A stretch of DNA of 64,000 bases from an uncultured Desulfobacterales bacterium (GTDB lineage Bacteria; Desulfobacterota; Desulfobacteria; Desulfobacterales; SpSt-501). A program made the translations under genes and the position numbers. The notes beneath the pieces were generated by a model. The model searched no databases and was not told where the DNA came from. It saw only the letters and a list, made by a program, of their open reading frames with translations. The stretch spans positions 1 to 64,000 of the forward strand of contig CALIUY010000019.1 in NCBI GenBank assembly GCA_938048455.1, given 5' to 3'. Below, piece after piece: positions 32,075 to 43,626 of the stretch; the stretch's first letter is position 1, and each line of letters starts with the position of its first letter.

Positions 32075-33058
32075 TCAGCGTCCGGCGGCGGCGAGCTCCG
32101 CCGCGGCGGCGGCGATCTCCTCCACTCCGGGGATGCAAGCTTCCTCGAGATTGCGGCTGTAAGGGATGGGCGTGTTCCGCCCCGCCAAGCGGCGAACCGG
32201 GGCGGCGAGATTCCCCCAGGCCTCCTCCATGATCGTCGCCGCGAGATCCCCCCCGACCCCACCGCGCCTGACCGCCTCGTGCACGATGAGCACCCGGCCC
32301 GTCTTGCGGGCCGAGCCGAGCAGGGCCTGGCGGTCGAGGGGGACGAGGCTTCGCAGGTCGAGAACCTCGGCTTCGATCCCGCGGCGCGCGAGCTGCTCGG
32401 CCGCCGCCAGGCACCGATGGACCATGAAGGACCAGGACACCAGGGTCACGTCCTCCCCACGGCGCTTGCAATCGGCGCTTCCGAGGGGCAACAGCGTCTC
32501 CTCCGCGGGCACCGGCCCGGGGACGCCATAGAGACGCTTGTGTTCGATGAAGACGACGGGGTGATCGTCGCGAATGGCCGACTTGAGCAGGCCGTAGGCG
32601 TCCGCCGGGGTCGCGGGCATCACGACCTTCAAGCCGGGGATGTGGTAGAAGAGCGCCTCCAGGCTCTGGGAATGCTGGGCGGCAAGCCCTTCGCCCACCC
32701 CTCCCTGGGTGCGGATCACGAGCGGCAACCGCCGGCGGCCGCCGGAGATGAACTCGATCTTGGCCGCCTGGTTGACGATCTGATCCATGGCGAGCAGCGC
32801 GAAATCGATGAACAACAGCTCGACCACCGGCCGCAGACCGATCAGGGCGGCCCCGACCGCCATGCCCGTGAAGGAAGCCTCGGCGATCGGAGTGTCGATC
32901 ACGCGTTGCGGGCCGTAGCGGGCGAGCAGCCCTTCGGTCACCTTGAAGGAGCCGCCCCGCTCGGCGATCGTCTCGCCCAGCAGGAAAACGTTCGGGTCGC
33001 GCGCCATTTCCTCGTCCAGAGCGCGTCGCAGGGCTTCACGGTAAAGCAGTTCGGGCAT
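32075..33058 (-). CDS. 2-oxoacid dehydrogenase E1 component, beta subunit
   Basis: A 327-residue beta subunit of a thiamine-diphosphate 2-oxoacid or acetoin dehydrogenase. Recognisable stretches are REALRRALDEEMARDPNVFL, LLGETIAERGGSFKVTEGL, RVIDTPIAEASFTGMAVGAA, the TQGGVGEGLAAQHSQSLEAL loop and the C-terminal VHEAVRRGGVGGDLAATI. The Glu in PIAEASF is where the family's ThDP-activating Glu lies. GGAGG precedes the ATG by six bases. It lies 17 bases after the alpha subunit gene. E2 and E3 are not in the window, so the complex must recruit them from elsewhere; pyruvate, branched-chain acid or acetoin as substrate cannot be distinguished. Confidence 0.9.
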   Translation of the reverse strand: MPELLYREALRRALDEEMARDPNVFLLGETIAERGGSFKVTEGLLARYGPQRVIDTPIAEASFTGMAVGAALIGLRPVVELLFIDFALLAMDQIVNQAAKIEFISGGRRRLPLVIRTQGGVGEGLAAQHSQSLEALFYHIPGLKVVMPATPADAYGLLKSAIRDDHPVVFIEHKRLYGVPGPVPAEETLLPLGSADCKRRGEDVTLVSWSFMVHRCLAAAEQLARRGIEAEVLDLRSLVPLDRQALLGSARKTGRVLIVHEAVRRGGVGGDLAATIMEEAWGNLAAPVRRLAGRNTPIPYSRNLEEACIPGVEEIAAAAAELAAAGR

Positions 33059-33075
33059 GGGAGACCTCCGCCGTT

Positions 33076-34062
33076 TCAGGGCTCGATGGCGGCGAGAAAG
33101 GACGGGAGATCGGGCTCGGGGCTGTCGAGGGCGAAATCGATCGCCGCGGCGAGCTCGGCTTCGACCCTCGACTCGACGTCGGCCACGGCCTGCGGATCGT
33201 CGATTTGCCGGCGCAGCAGCGCCAGCGGGTCGCGCTTCTTCCAGCCGGCGAGTCGTTCAGGGTCGATGTATTGTCCCGGATCGTTCGCGTGATGCCCCCC
33301 CCAGCGGAAGGTGCGGGCCTCGATCAAGGAGGGACCCTCGCCGCGGCGCGCGCGCGCGACGGCGCGTCGGGTCTCGCGCCAGACGGCGATCGCGTCGTTG
33401 CCGTCCACGCAGACTCCCGGAACGCCGTAGGCCGGCCCACGGCCGGCCAGTTCGCAGCAGCCGGTCGCGCACTCGATCGGGGTGGAGACGGCAAAGAAAT
33501 TGTTCTCGAGCAGGTAGATCACCGGCAGCCGGAAAACGCCCGCGAGATTGAGCGATTCGGCGAAGACTCCGTTGTTGGAGGCCCCGTCGCTGAAGAAGGA
33601 GATCACGACCTGGTCGCCGCCTCGAACGCGGATGCCGAGGGCCGCCCCGGTCGCCAGCGGAATCCCGCCGCCGACGATGCCGTTGGCCCCCAGGTGGTGC
33701 AAGTCCGCGCTGGCGATGTGCATGGAGCCTCCTCGGCCGCGGCAGTAGCCGGTCTCGCGGCCCAGAATCTCGGCCATCATGAAACGCAGATCGGCCCCCT
33801 TGGCGATGCAGTGGCCGTGACCGCGGTGGGTGCTGGCGATGTAGTCGTCGGGCCGCAGCGCGGCACAGGCCCCCGCCGCCACGGCCTCCTCGCCGATGTA
33901 AGAATGGAGGTAGCCGCGGATCAGCCCCCGGCGGTAGAAGTCGAGACAGACTTCCTCGAAGCGCCGGGTGGCGAACATGTGGCGGTACATCGCGAGCAAA
34001 AGCGCGCGGGGCGGAAGGCCGTTTTCTTTGTCCGAGGGGGCGGCGTCCATCGTGGGTGGCAT
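33076..34062 (-). CDS. 2-oxoacid dehydrogenase E1 component, alpha subunit
   Basis: A 328-residue thiamine-diphosphate-binding alpha subunit. Typical segments are MYRHMFATRRFEEVCLDFYR, YLHSYIGEEAVAAGACAAL, STHRGHGHCIAKGADLRFMM, GRGGSMHIA and GANGIVGGGIPLATGAALG. The ThDP motif reads FFSDGASNNGVFAESLNLAG...LLENN: the usual first Gly of the GDG triplet is Ser here, while Asp and the closing Asn pair are kept. Candidate starts are ATG 34062 and ATG 34050, neither with a strong ribosome site. It is the first gene of a two-gene unit with the beta subunit. Confidence 0.88.
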   Translation of the reverse strand: MPPTMDAAPSDKENGLPPRALLLAMYRHMFATRRFEEVCLDFYRRGLIRGYLHSYIGEEAVAAGACAALRPDDYIASTHRGHGHCIAKGADLRFMMAEILGRETGYCRGRGGSMHIASADLHHLGANGIVGGGIPLATGAALGIRVRGGDQVVISFFSDGASNNGVFAESLNLAGVFRLPVIYLLENNFFAVSTPIECATGCCELAGRGPAYGVPGVCVDGNDAIAVWRETRRAVARARRGEGPSLIEARTFRWGGHHANDPGQYIDPERLAGWKKRDPLALLRRQIDDPQAVADVESRVEAELAAAIDFALDSPEPDLPSFLAAIEP

Positions 34063-34160
34063 CCTGTCGGGAAATGAACGGCCGGCCCCTCCCGGGCGAC
34101 GGCCGTGAGAGTCCCTTGTGGATGAAGCCGTTTTTGAAGTCAACCGAAAAGCGCAGCGGT

Positions 34161-35534
34161 TCAGGGTCGTCGTCCGCAGAAGGGCTTCTCGAAGCGCACC
34201 GGCGGCGGGGAGCCGAACAGGCGATGGTTGAGGGCGATCTCGTGGCGCAGGCGGCAGACCCGCTCGGCGAGCGAGACGCGCAAGGCCGCCTCCCCAAGGC
34301 CTTTGCGGCCGCAGCCGAGAATGCCCACCCCTTCGAGGATCAGGCAGCCGCCGCCGGCCTCCAGCAGCCGCGGCAAGTCGGATGGTTCCGGGTCGGGAAG
34401 AAACGCGGCGGCCGGGACGATTTTCAGGCGAATCCCCGTATGCCGGGCTTCGTCGTCAACGGGGAGGATTTCCGGGTCGGGGGTGGCGGCGGCGGCCGCG
34501 ATCGCATACGGTGCCGCGGCAAGGATGCAGGCGCGGTAGGGGGTCCGCGTGTGCACCAGCCGGTGCAGGGCGCCTTCGAGACCGAAGGGTTCTTCATCCA
34601 ACGGGCGGCGGATTTGCGGGATTTCCCAGCCGCGCGGCGCCGCGGCGGCGGGCACCCAGGCGATCTCGCGGGAAGAGAGCCGCACGCTCATCGAGCCGGT
34701 GCCGCAGGCGCTCAGGCCGAGAGTGAACAGGGCCTCGGACCAGGCCGCACGACGGCCGCCCGCCTGCCGAACGGCGGGCCGGGGGATGCGCTCGCCGGCC
34801 TCGAGGAACACCTGGGACGACGTCAAGGACGGCAGGGACTTCGAGCCGGCACCGGTCCGGGCGAGAAGCGCGGCGATCCGCGCGCTTTGCTCGAAGACGC
34901 AAAGCCGCTGGAGGCATTCGGCCAGACTGCGCCCCCGGCAGAAGGGTCCGTGCCGGGCGACGAGGACGAGCGGGCTTCCGGAAAGGGCGGTCGCGATGCC
35001 CTGGACCATCTCCTCGGGGGAGCCGAAGGCCTGCCGGAAGGAAACGATCGGCACCGGCCCCAGAAGCAGCCTTCCCCAGAGGTCCGGCGGGGTGAACCAT
35101 CGGCCGGGAGCAACTTCGGTGCCCTTGCGGCGCGGTGCCGACAGCCGGGGTTTCCCGGCGGATTCGTAACCGAGCAGTCCCCCGTAGAGGGCATGCGCAT
35201 GGGCGCAGGCAGCGGCACCCGGCAGGCGCAGCACGGCGCGGTGGGTGGCGACTTCCGAAGACGGGCGGCCTCCGCCCTCCACGGCGAAGTCGGAGAGGCA
35301 CACCCGCACGAGCTCCGAGGGGCCGAGGTTCCCGAGGGGGGCTCCCGAGGCGGTGATCCAGAAGCGGGAGGGATCGGCGGGGTCGAGGGCGGAGAGATTG
35401 CCGCTGTGGGTGTGATTCAGCCCGAGGAGCTGCAGGGCGAGGCCGACCCGCCGGAAAGCAAGGCGGGTTTCCGCCGGGGGGACGATGGCGGTGTCGGACC
35501 GGCGCAGAGGCTTGGCTCCTTGGGCGGTGGGCAT
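34161..35534 (-). CDS. Tandem class II aldolase/adducin-like protein, second domain without metal ligands
   Basis: A 457-residue protein with two class II aldolase (FucA/AraD) domains in a row. The first has the phosphate/substrate loop HSGNLSALDP, the Glu of RPSSEVATHR and zinc ligands His112 and His114 (AHAHALYGG) and His195 (VARHGPF). The second, from about residue 265, keeps the fold marks (GLSACGTGSMSVRLSSREI, LILEGVGILGCGRKGLGE) but the HxH pair is replaced by Ala (CILAAAPYAIA) and the third His is Gly. It therefore has one possible active site and one structural or regulatory copy. Reaction (aldol cleavage, epimerisation or decarboxylation) unknown. It lies about 100 bases before the E1 genes on the same strand and may share their transcript. 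Confidence 0.8.
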   Translation of the reverse strand: MPTAQGAKPLRRSDTAIVPPAETRLAFRRVGLALQLLGLNHTHSGNLSALDPADPSRFWITASGAPLGNLGPSELVRVCLSDFAVEGGGRPSSEVATHRAVLRLPGAAACAHAHALYGGLLGYESAGKPRLSAPRRKGTEVAPGRWFTPPDLWGRLLLGPVPIVSFRQAFGSPEEMVQGIATALSGSPLVLVARHGPFCRGRSLAECLQRLCVFEQSARIAALLARTGAGSKSLPSLTSSQVFLEAGERIPRPAVRQAGGRRAAWSEALFTLGLSACGTGSMSVRLSSREIAWVPAAAAPRGWEIPQIRRPLDEEPFGLEGALHRLVHTRTPYRACILAAAPYAIAAAAATPDPEILPVDDEARHTGIRLKIVPAAAFLPDPEPSDLPRLLEAGGGCLILEGVGILGCGRKGLGEAALRVSLAERVCRLRHEIALNHRLFGSPPPVRFEKPFCGRRP

Positions 35535-35573
35535 CCCCCCGACCCGCCGAGGTGGCCCCCCAGCGGGTCGCGG

Positions 35574-35650
35574 TGGTCGGGGCGGGGAGATTTGAACTCC
35601 CGACTCCCTGCTCCCAAAGCAGGTGCGCTACCAGGCTGCGCTACGCCCCG
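35574..35650 (-). tRNA. tRNA-Pro (anticodon TGG), CCA encoded
   Basis: Cloverleaf read on the minus strand: acceptor CGGGGCG with CGCCCCG, D stem GCGC, anticodon arm CCTGC-TTTGGGA-GCAGG (anticodon TGG) and T arm GGGAG-TTCAAAT-CTCCC. Discriminator A is followed by an encoded CCA. It lies 39 bases upstream of the start of the tandem aldolase gene. Confidence 0.93.
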
Positions 35651-35725
35651 CGCCTCTTCTTTTCTCCATACCACGGCCCGATGCAGACGGACAAGGGACC
35701 GGTCGCTGTACGTGCGGGCCGGCGG

Positions 35726-35754
35726 TTGACAGAGATCGTCTTTGCCTCTATACT
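35726..35754 (+). promoter_or_regulatory. Strong sigma-70 promoter for tRNA-Leu and tig
   Basis: TTGACA (35726-35731), a 17-base spacer and TATACT (35749-35754). It is the best promoter match in the window and points at tRNA-Leu about 110 bases downstream and then at trigger factor. No second promoter is apparent between the tRNA and tig. Confidence 0.75.
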
Positions 35755-35869
35755 TCTGAAAAGAAATGAAATTTTCATCGTTCTGTCAATGTTATCGACG
35801 CGTTAGGGCTTTTCGCCGGCGCGGCAGCGATCTTTGCGTCTGAGACCGAACCCGCTGGGAATCCCGGTT

Positions 35870-35953
35870 GCGAGAGTGGCGGAACTGGTAGACGCACTGG
35901 ACTTAGGATCCAGCTCTGGCAACAGAATGGGAGTTCAAATCTCCCCTCTCGCA
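35870..35953 (+). tRNA. tRNA-Leu (anticodon TAG)
   Basis: Class II tRNA with a long variable arm: acceptor GCGAGAG with CTCTCGC, anticodon arm CTGGA-CTTAGGA-TCCAG (anticodon TAG), variable stem TCTG-GCAA-CAGA and T arm GGGAG-TTCAAAT-CTCCC. Discriminator A at 35953; the next bases are CCC, so CCA is not encoded. It precedes the tig start by about 76 bases. Confidence 0.94.
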
Positions 35954-36029
35954 CCCGAACGAGGACCCAAACGGGGTAGCGGTGCCGTGCGGTGACGCCC
36001 GGCGTCGATTTCCTTTACGGATGGAGGAC

Positions 36030-37361
36030 ATGCAGGTCACCGTTGAAGACATCAGCAGTGTCAAGAAGACGCTTCGGGTGGAGATCCCGCGCGAGGAGGT
36101 CTCCCGGGAGATCGACCGCGCCTACGACGAGGTGCGGCGCACGGCGCGCGTCAAGGGCTTTCGACCGGGAAAAACGCCTCGTTCGGTGCTGGAAAGGATG
36201 TTTCAAAAGGAGATTTTAGAGGACGTAACCGCCCGGCTCTTGGAGCGCTCTTTCCTCGATGCCGTGCGCGAACGCGAACTGCGGGTCGTCGGCCGGCCGC
36301 GCTTCGACGCCCCCTCCCTCAAGCCCGAAGAGCCCCTGGTGTATGCAGCGACCGTCGAGGTGGCCCCTCGAATCGGCGAAGTCCCTTTCCGGGGCTTGAA
36401 GATCAAACGCCCCCGCTACCGGGTGAGCCAGGCGGAGGTGGAGGTTCAGCTCGGCCGCATGCAGAAACATCTGGCACGGCTCGAGCCTTTGGCCGAGCCG
36501 CGGCCGGCCGCCGCCGGCGATGTGCTGCGCATCGACTTCGAAGGCTTTCAGGACGGCAAGCCCTGCGCCGAGACCCCGCGGACCGAGAATTTCACCCTCA
36601 AGCTGGGCGGCGGGCGGGTGTTGCCCGCCTTCGAAGCGGGGCTGATCGGAATGCAGGTCGGCGAGACGCGCGACCTGCCGGTGAGCTTTCCCGCGGACTA
36701 CGAGAATCCGGACTTGGCGGGGCGGGAGATCACCTTTCGCGTGACGCTCCACGAAATCCGCCTTGAGGTGCTTCCGCCCATCGACGACGAGCTCGCCCGG
36801 CGGATCGGCCCCTACCAGAGCCTCGAAGAGCTGCGCCACAAGATCGTCTCCCAGCTGGAAGAGGGTTACCGCAAGCGGATCGAACAGGAGATGAACGAGC
36901 AGGCTTTCCGCCAGCTTCTCGATCGGGTTTCCTTCGAGGTCCCGGAAGCGCTCGTGGAGGCCGAGCTCGAGGGGATCCTGGAGGAGGCCGAACGCGCCTT
37001 CGAGGCGCGGAACCGCTCCCTCGAGGATGCGGGCTTGAGCCGGGAGTCGATCGCGGCGACGTACCGCGAGACGGCCGTAAACCAGGTCAAGCGGCATTTG
37101 TTGCTGGCGCGGATCGTCGAGCAGGAGAAGCTCGAGCTGCCGCCGGAGGAACTCGATCGGGCGATGGCCGAGATCGCCGGGCGCCTGCAGCAGCCGCTGG
37201 CGTCCGTCCAGAAGTACTACCGCGAGATGCCCGAGAAGCTCGAAGCCTTGCGCCATGCGCTTCTCGAAAAGAAGGCGGCGGCGTTGATCCTGGAGGCGGG
37301 TGAAATCGAGGAGGTGGATCCCCCCGCCGAGGGTGCGCCGCCGACCGGGACCGCGGCCTGA
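36030..37361 (+). CDS. tig: Trigger factor, ribosome-associated chaperone and prolyl isomerase
   Basis: A 443-residue trigger factor that binds the ribosome exit tunnel and helps nascent chains fold. The N-terminal ribosome-binding domain shows the signature loop [17 protein letters not shown] (motif GFRxGKxP). The FKBP-like PPIase domain follows ([52 protein letters not shown]), then the long helical C-terminal chaperone domain. ATG 36030 is chosen because the family starts at MQVTVED; ATG 36021 nine bases upstream is an alternative, and the GGAGG between them is unusually close to 36030. It is first in the tig-clpP-clpX-lon series and probably cotranscribed with tRNA-Leu. Confidence 0.95.
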   Translation: MQVTVEDISSVKKTLRVEIPREEVSREIDRAYDEVRRTARVKGFRPGKTPRSVLERMFQKEILEDVTARLLERSFLDAVRERELRVVGRPRFDAPSLKPEEPLVYAATVEVAPRIGEVPFRGLKIKRPRYRVSQAEVEVQLGRMQKHLARLEPLAEPRPAAAGDVLRIDFEGFQDGKPCAETPRTENFTLKLGGGRVLPAFEAGLIGMQVGETRDLPVSFPADYENPDLAGREITFRVTLHEIRLEVLPPIDDELARRIGPYQSLEELRHKIVSQLEEGYRKRIEQEMNEQAFRQLLDRVSFEVPEALVEAELEGILEEAERAFEARNRSLEDAGLSRESIAATYRETAVNQVKRHLLLARIVEQEKLELPPEELDRAMAEIAGRLQQPLASVQKYYREMPEKLEALRHALLEKKAAALILEAGEIEEVDPPAEGAPPTGTAA

Positions 37362-37398
37362 GGCCGCAGGATCGCTACCCGAAAGGAGAGCAAGCACC

Positions 37399-38016
37399 GT
37401 GCCCTTGATTCCGATCGTGATCGAGCAGAGCAGCCGCGGCGAGCGGGCCTACGACATCTATTCCCGGCTGCTCAAGGACCGGATCATCTTTCTCGGCTCG
37501 GCGATGAACGACGAGATCGCCAATCTTTTGATCGCCCAGCTCTTGTTTCTCGAGTCCGAGGACCCCGACAAGGACATCAACTTCTACATCAACTCCCCGG
37601 GGGGGCTGGTGACCGCGGGCCTGGCCGTCTACGATACGATGCAGTACATCAAGCCCGACATCGCCACCGTCTGCATCGGCCAGGCGGCGAGCATGGGGGC
37701 GCTGCTTTTGACGGCCGGAACCAAGGGCAAGCGCTACTCGCTGCCCAACGCGCGTATTCTCATCCACCAGCCGATGGGCGGTTTTCAGGGTCAGGCCTCG
37801 GACATCGAGATCCAGGCGCGGGAGATCCTGCGCATGAAGGACACGCTGAACCAGATTCTGGTCCGCCACACGGGAAAGAACCTGGAGCAGATCCAGCGGG
37901 ACACCGACCGCGACTATTTCATGAGCGCCCAGGAGGCCCGCGATTACGGCATCATCGACCATGTCATCGCCAACCGCGAGGATCTCGAGCGGCTGGATTC
38001 CACGGAGAAGAAATAG
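37399..38016 (+). CDS. clpP: ATP-dependent Clp protease proteolytic subunit
   Basis: A 205-residue serine protease that forms the tetradecameric ClpP barrel. The GTG at 37399 is preceded by AAGGAGAG at good spacing and starts at the family N terminus ([20 protein letters not shown]). Catalytic Ser is in [11 protein letters not shown], His in [11 protein letters not shown] and Asp in [10 protein letters not shown]. It is 37 bases after tig and one base before clpX, the classical arrangement for the partner unfoldase. Confidence 0.96.
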   Translation: MPLIPIVIEQSSRGERAYDIYSRLLKDRIIFLGSAMNDEIANLLIAQLLFLESEDPDKDINFYINSPGGLVTAGLAVYDTMQYIKPDIATVCIGQAASMGALLLTAGTKGKRYSLPNARILIHQPMGGFQGQASDIEIQAREILRMKDTLNQILVRHTGKNLEQIQRDTDRDYFMSAQEARDYGIIDHVIANREDLERLDSTEKK

Positions 38017-38017
38017 G

Positions 38018-39262
38018 ATGGCCAAGAAAAAAGACGACAACGACAACCTCTTCTGCTCGTTCTGCGGGAAGAACCAGTCCGAGGTCCGCAAGCTGATCGC
38101 GGGCCCGGCGGTCTACATCTGCGACGAGTGCATCCAGCTGTGCAGCGAGATCATCGAGGAGGAGACCGAGAAGGACCAGAAGGACTCGGCGCACATCCTC
38201 ACCCCCAAGGAGATCAAGGAGCGGCTGGACGGCTACGTGATCGAGCAGGAGCCGGCGAAGAAAATCCTCTCGGTGGCGGTCTACAACCACTACAAGCGCC
38301 TCGAAAGCGCCTTCAATGCCGGCGACGTCGAGGTTCAGAAGAGCAACATCCTGCTCATCGGGCCGACCGGTTGCGGCAAGACGCTGCTCGCCCAGACGCT
38401 CGCGCGCTTTTTGAACGTCCCCTTCACGATCGCCGACGCAACCAGTCTCACCGAGGCCGGCTACGTGGGCGAGGACGTCGAGAACATCATCCTGTCGCTG
38501 TTGCAGAACGCCGACTACGACGTCGAGCGCGCCAAGCGGGGGATCGTTTACATCGACGAGATCGACAAGATCGCCAGCAAGGCCGACAACCCCTCGATCA
38601 CCCGTGATGTCTCCGGCGAGGGCGTGCAACAGGCGCTGCTCAAGATTCTGGAGGGAACGCTGGCCAGCGTCCCGCCCAAGGGCGGCCGCAAGCATCCCCA
38701 GCAGGACTTCATCAAGGTGGACACGACGAACATCCTCTTCATCTGCGGGGGGACCTTCACGGGGCTGGAGAAGATCATTCAGCGCCGCCTCGGCCCCAAG
38801 GTGATGGGCTTCGGTGCGAAGATCCTCCAGGAAAAGGACCGCTCGGTCAGCGAGACCCTGAAAATGGTCCAACCGGAGGACCTGATCAAGTACGGCATGA
38901 TTCCCGAGTTTCTCGGGCGGCTGCCGGTGATCGCGACCTTGCATGAGCTAAACGAGGAGAGTTTGATCCGCATTCTGCGCGAGCCGAAAAACGCGCTGGT
39001 CCGCCAGTATCAGAAGCTCTTCGAGATGGAAGGGGTGAATCTGCGTTTTACCGACAGCGCGCTTTCGGCGATCGCCCGCGAGGCGATCAAGCGCAAGTCG
39101 GGCGCCCGCGGGCTGCGGGCCATTCTGGAGTCCTGCATGCTCGACATCATGTACGAGCTGCCCTCGCTGCAGAACGTGAAGGAGTGCGTGATCAGCGAGG
39201 ACGTCGTGCTCAACCGCGAGGACCCGATTCTGCTCTTCGAGCAAACCAAGAAACAGGCTTGA
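38018..39262 (+). CDS. clpX: ClpX, ATPase subunit of ClpXP
   Basis: A 414-residue AAA+ unfoldase. It has the N-terminal zinc finger ([18 protein letters not shown], then CDECIQLC), Walker [16 protein letters not shown], the pore-loop region [13 protein letters not shown], Walker [13 protein letters not shown] and the C-terminal IGF-type ClpP-docking region near [10 protein letters not shown]. The ATG begins one base after the clpP stop with its ribosome site in the clpP end. It selects substrates such as SsrA-tagged proteins for ClpP. Confidence 0.97.
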   Translation: MAKKKDDNDNLFCSFCGKNQSEVRKLIAGPAVYICDECIQLCSEIIEEETEKDQKDSAHILTPKEIKERLDGYVIEQEPAKKILSVAVYNHYKRLESAFNAGDVEVQKSNILLIGPTGCGKTLLAQTLARFLNVPFTIADATSLTEAGYVGEDVENIILSLLQNADYDVERAKRGIVYIDEIDKIASKADNPSITRDVSGEGVQQALLKILEGTLASVPPKGGRKHPQQDFIKVDTTNILFICGGTFTGLEKIIQRRLGPKVMGFGAKILQEKDRSVSETLKMVQPEDLIKYGMIPEFLGRLPVIATLHELNEESLIRILREPKNALVRQYQKLFEMEGVNLRFTDSALSAIAREAIKRKSGARGLRAILESCMLDIMYELPSLQNVKECVISEDVVLNREDPILLFEQTKKQA

Positions 39263-39281
39263 GCCTGGTTTCCCCCCGTTG

Positions 39282-39309
39282 CCGCCCGCGGGCTTCCGCC
39301 CGCGGGCGG
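39282..39309 (+). terminator. GC-rich hairpin between clpX and lon (possible attenuator)
   Basis: A perfect 12-bp stem CCGCCCGCGGGC (39282-39293), TTCC loop, GCCCGCGGGCGG (39298-39309). No U-run follows, so intrinsic termination would be weak; it may reduce read-through into lon or stabilise the clpX 3' end. Confidence 0.5.
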
Positions 39310-39330
39310 GAACATTTCCGGAGTGACCCC

Positions 39331-41772
<2,442 letters not shown>

Positions 41773-41807
41773 CCGCGCCGGCAGGAGTTCAAGGGGCACC
41801 TTCTGTC

Positions 41808-41836
41808 TTGACAGGATCCATGGATTCGGATAGTTT
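41808..41836 (+). promoter_or_regulatory. Promoter of the tRNA-Val/tRNA-Asp unit
   Basis: TTGACA (41808-41813), a 17-base spacer and TAGTTT (41831-41836), ending 21 bases before tRNA-Val. The position fits a stable-RNA promoter. Confidence 0.65.
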
Positions 41837-41857
41837 CCAGCTTTACGGCTGGGGTTC

Positions 41858-41930
41858 GGGCGGATAGCTCAGCCGGGAGAGCGTCGGCCTTACAAGCCGA
41901 AGGTCACAGGTTCGATCCCTGTTCCGCCTA
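41858..41930 (+). tRNA. tRNA-Val (anticodon TAC)
   Basis: Acceptor GGGCGGA with TCCGCCT, D arm GCTC...GAGC, anticodon arm TCGGC-CTTACAA-GCCGA (anticodon TAC) and T arm ACAGG-TTCGATC-CCTGT. Discriminator A; CCA is not encoded. First of a two-tRNA unit. Confidence 0.94.
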
Positions 41931-41987
41931 CCCTGCCGGATCGAGGGGGCAGGCGGAAGCTAACGAATCTCCAAATCACGTCGTTGC

Positions 41988-42065
41988 GGGGGCGTAGCTC
42001 AGTTTGGTTAGAGCGCCGGCCTGTCACGTCGGAGGTCGCGAGTTCGAGCCTCGTCGTCCCCGCCA
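41988..42065 (+). tRNA. tRNA-Asp (anticodon GTC), CCA encoded
   Basis: Acceptor GGGGGCG with CGTCCCC, D arm GCTC...GAGC, anticodon arm CCGGC-CTGTCAC-GTCGG (anticodon GTC) and T arm GCGAG-TTCGAGC-CTCGT. Discriminator G is followed by encoded CCA. It is 57 bases after tRNA-Val and just before a terminator. Confidence 0.93.
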
Positions 42066-42072
42066 CTTCATT

Positions 42073-42109
42073 CAAGGGCCGGAGAGCAATCGAAGGCCCT
42101 TGCTTTTTT
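42073..42109 (+). terminator. Rho-independent terminator after tRNA-Asp
   Basis: Stem CAAGGGCC (42073-42080) with GGCCCTTG (42095-42102), a 14-base loop, then CTTTTTT. It closes the tRNA-Val/Asp transcript. Confidence 0.85.
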
Positions 42110-42173
42110 CGGGGGAACCTATGGGCCTGCGGGGCAGGCCGTTTCCTTTCCCCGGGAGGCGAAAGTTCGAGGC

Positions 42174-42767
42174 GTGAGGCTGTCGAGAATCGCCGCTCTG
42201 CTGATCCTGCTCGCCTTTTCCGCCCCCCTCCCGCTGCGGGCCGGAGGAGGAGAGGGGGTCGAGCGTGACGCCGTCCGGCCGGGAGTCGTGGTGGCCGAGG
42301 TGCTTGAGGTGAAAGGCCGGGTCGAAGCCCTCGACACGGCCCGCCGCTGGATCACCCTGCAGGGGGCCCGCCAACGACCCATGCGGCTCAAGGTCGCCCC
42401 GGCGGTCAAGCGCTTCGAGCAGATCCGCAAAGGGGAGACGGTGGCCGTCGGCTTCCTCGAATCGGTCGCGGTCGCCATCGTGACGGAGCCCTCGCGCGCC
42501 AACGCCTCTCCGGTGGGGCGTCTGCTCTCGGTCGCCCCCAAGGGGGGGACGGGGGTTTACATCGCCGAGACTTTCCGCTTGGATGCTTTCGTGGAAGCGG
42601 TCGACCCCAAAGGGCGCCTGCTGACCGTCCGGGGGACCGACGGCGTGGTGCGCGTCGTTCCCGTTTTTTCCGGGATCCACCGGAAGTTGGAGACCCTGCG
42701 CAAGGGACAACCGCTTGCGCTCTGGATCACGGAGCCGATCGCGATCCGCATTGACCGGGCAAAGTGA
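42174..42767 (+). CDS. Periplasmic protein of unknown function, coupled to mlaA
   Basis: A 197-residue exported protein with a signal peptide (RIAALLILLAFSAPLPLRAG). The mature part alternates short beta strands (VLEVKGRVEALDTARRWITL, VAVGFLESVAVAIVTEPSR, FVEAVDPKGRLLTVRGTDGV) suggesting two small beta-barrel units of about 70 residues each. The start is a GTG at 42174. Its stop overlaps the mlaA start (GTGA), indicating translational coupling and a possible link to outer membrane lipid maintenance or envelope stability. No named family is recognised. Confidence 0.7.
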   Translation: MRLSRIAALLILLAFSAPLPLRAGGGEGVERDAVRPGVVVAEVLEVKGRVEALDTARRWITLQGARQRPMRLKVAPAVKRFEQIRKGETVAVGFLESVAVAIVTEPSRANASPVGRLLSVAPKGGTGVYIAETFRLDAFVEAVDPKGRLLTVRGTDGVVRVVPVFSGIHRKLETLRKGQPLALWITEPIAIRIDRAK

Positions 42768-43588
42768 ACCTCATGCCGCGTCCGAAAGCAGCCTCTGAGC
42801 CGGAGTCCGGGATGCCGGGAAAGGAAAGGGGACGAAGCCGGCGGTCGGGCCCGTGGCGGCTGTTTCTTCCGGCCATCATCCTCGGGTTGATCTTTGCGCT
42901 CGGCTGCCCGAGCTCGCCCCTTTTCGCGGCGGAGGCTGCCGTCGAGGAGGAAGACGAGGAAGACGATACCGGGCGCGTCACCGTTTCCGACCCCCTGGAG
43001 CACCCGTTCAACCGGGACATGTACGTGCTGAACGATTTTCTTGTGCTCTACGTCCTCGAGCCCGCCGCCCGGCTGGAAAAGATTCTCATTCCCAGCGAGC
43101 TGCGCACCTCGTTTCGCCATGTGCTCCGGAACCTTCGTTTCCCGGTGCGCTTCGTGAACAGCCTGCTTCAGGCGAAATGGGACAAGGCGGGCGATGAGTT
43201 TGCGGCTTTCTTTCTCAACACCACCGTCGGCTTTCTGGGGATGGCCGACGTGGCGAGCGCGGCCTTCCCCGGCTTGCGGCGCAGCCCCGAGGACATGGGG
43301 CAGACTTTCGCCGTCTGGGGTTGGGAGGAGAGCGCTTACCTGACGCTTCCCTTCTTCGGCCCTTCGACCCTGCGCGACACGCTGGGCAAGATCCCCGACG
43401 CGCTGCTCGACCCCCTCTTTTTCGTCAGGAACCTGAGCTTCTCCTTCGGCCTCCGGGCCGTCGAGGCGGTCAACGACACGAGCTTCCGCATCGGAGACTA
43501 CGCGGCGATCCAGCGCGCCGCGCTCGACCCCTATATCGCCATCCGCAACGGCTACATCCAGAACCGCAACAAGCTCATCTCCGAGTGA
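42764..43588 (+). CDS. mlaA: MlaA (VacJ) outer membrane phospholipid-removal lipoprotein
   Basis: A 274-residue lipoprotein of the VacJ/MlaA family, which removes misplaced phospholipids from the outer leaflet of the outer membrane. Lipobox ALGCPS gives Cys near residue 48, after an unusually long basic N-terminal segment. The family core follows: [71 protein letters not shown] and the closing [15 protein letters not shown]. The start is a GTG overlapping the previous stop. The other Mla components (MlaBCDEF) are not in the window. Confidence 0.92.
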   Translation: MNLMPRPKAASEPESGMPGKERGRSRRSGPWRLFLPAIILGLIFALGCPSSPLFAAEAAVEEEDEEDDTGRVTVSDPLEHPFNRDMYVLNDFLVLYVLEPAARLEKILIPSELRTSFRHVLRNLRFPVRFVNSLLQAKWDKAGDEFAAFFLNTTVGFLGMADVASAAFPGLRRSPEDMGQTFAVWGWEESAYLTLPFFGPSTLRDTLGKIPDALLDPLFFVRNLSFSFGLRAVEAVNDTSFRIGDYAAIQRAALDPYIAIRNGYIQNRNKLISE

Positions 43589-43626
43589 AGGCGGGGCGGA
43601 GGGTCTTCCGAAGGGGGCCGCCGACC

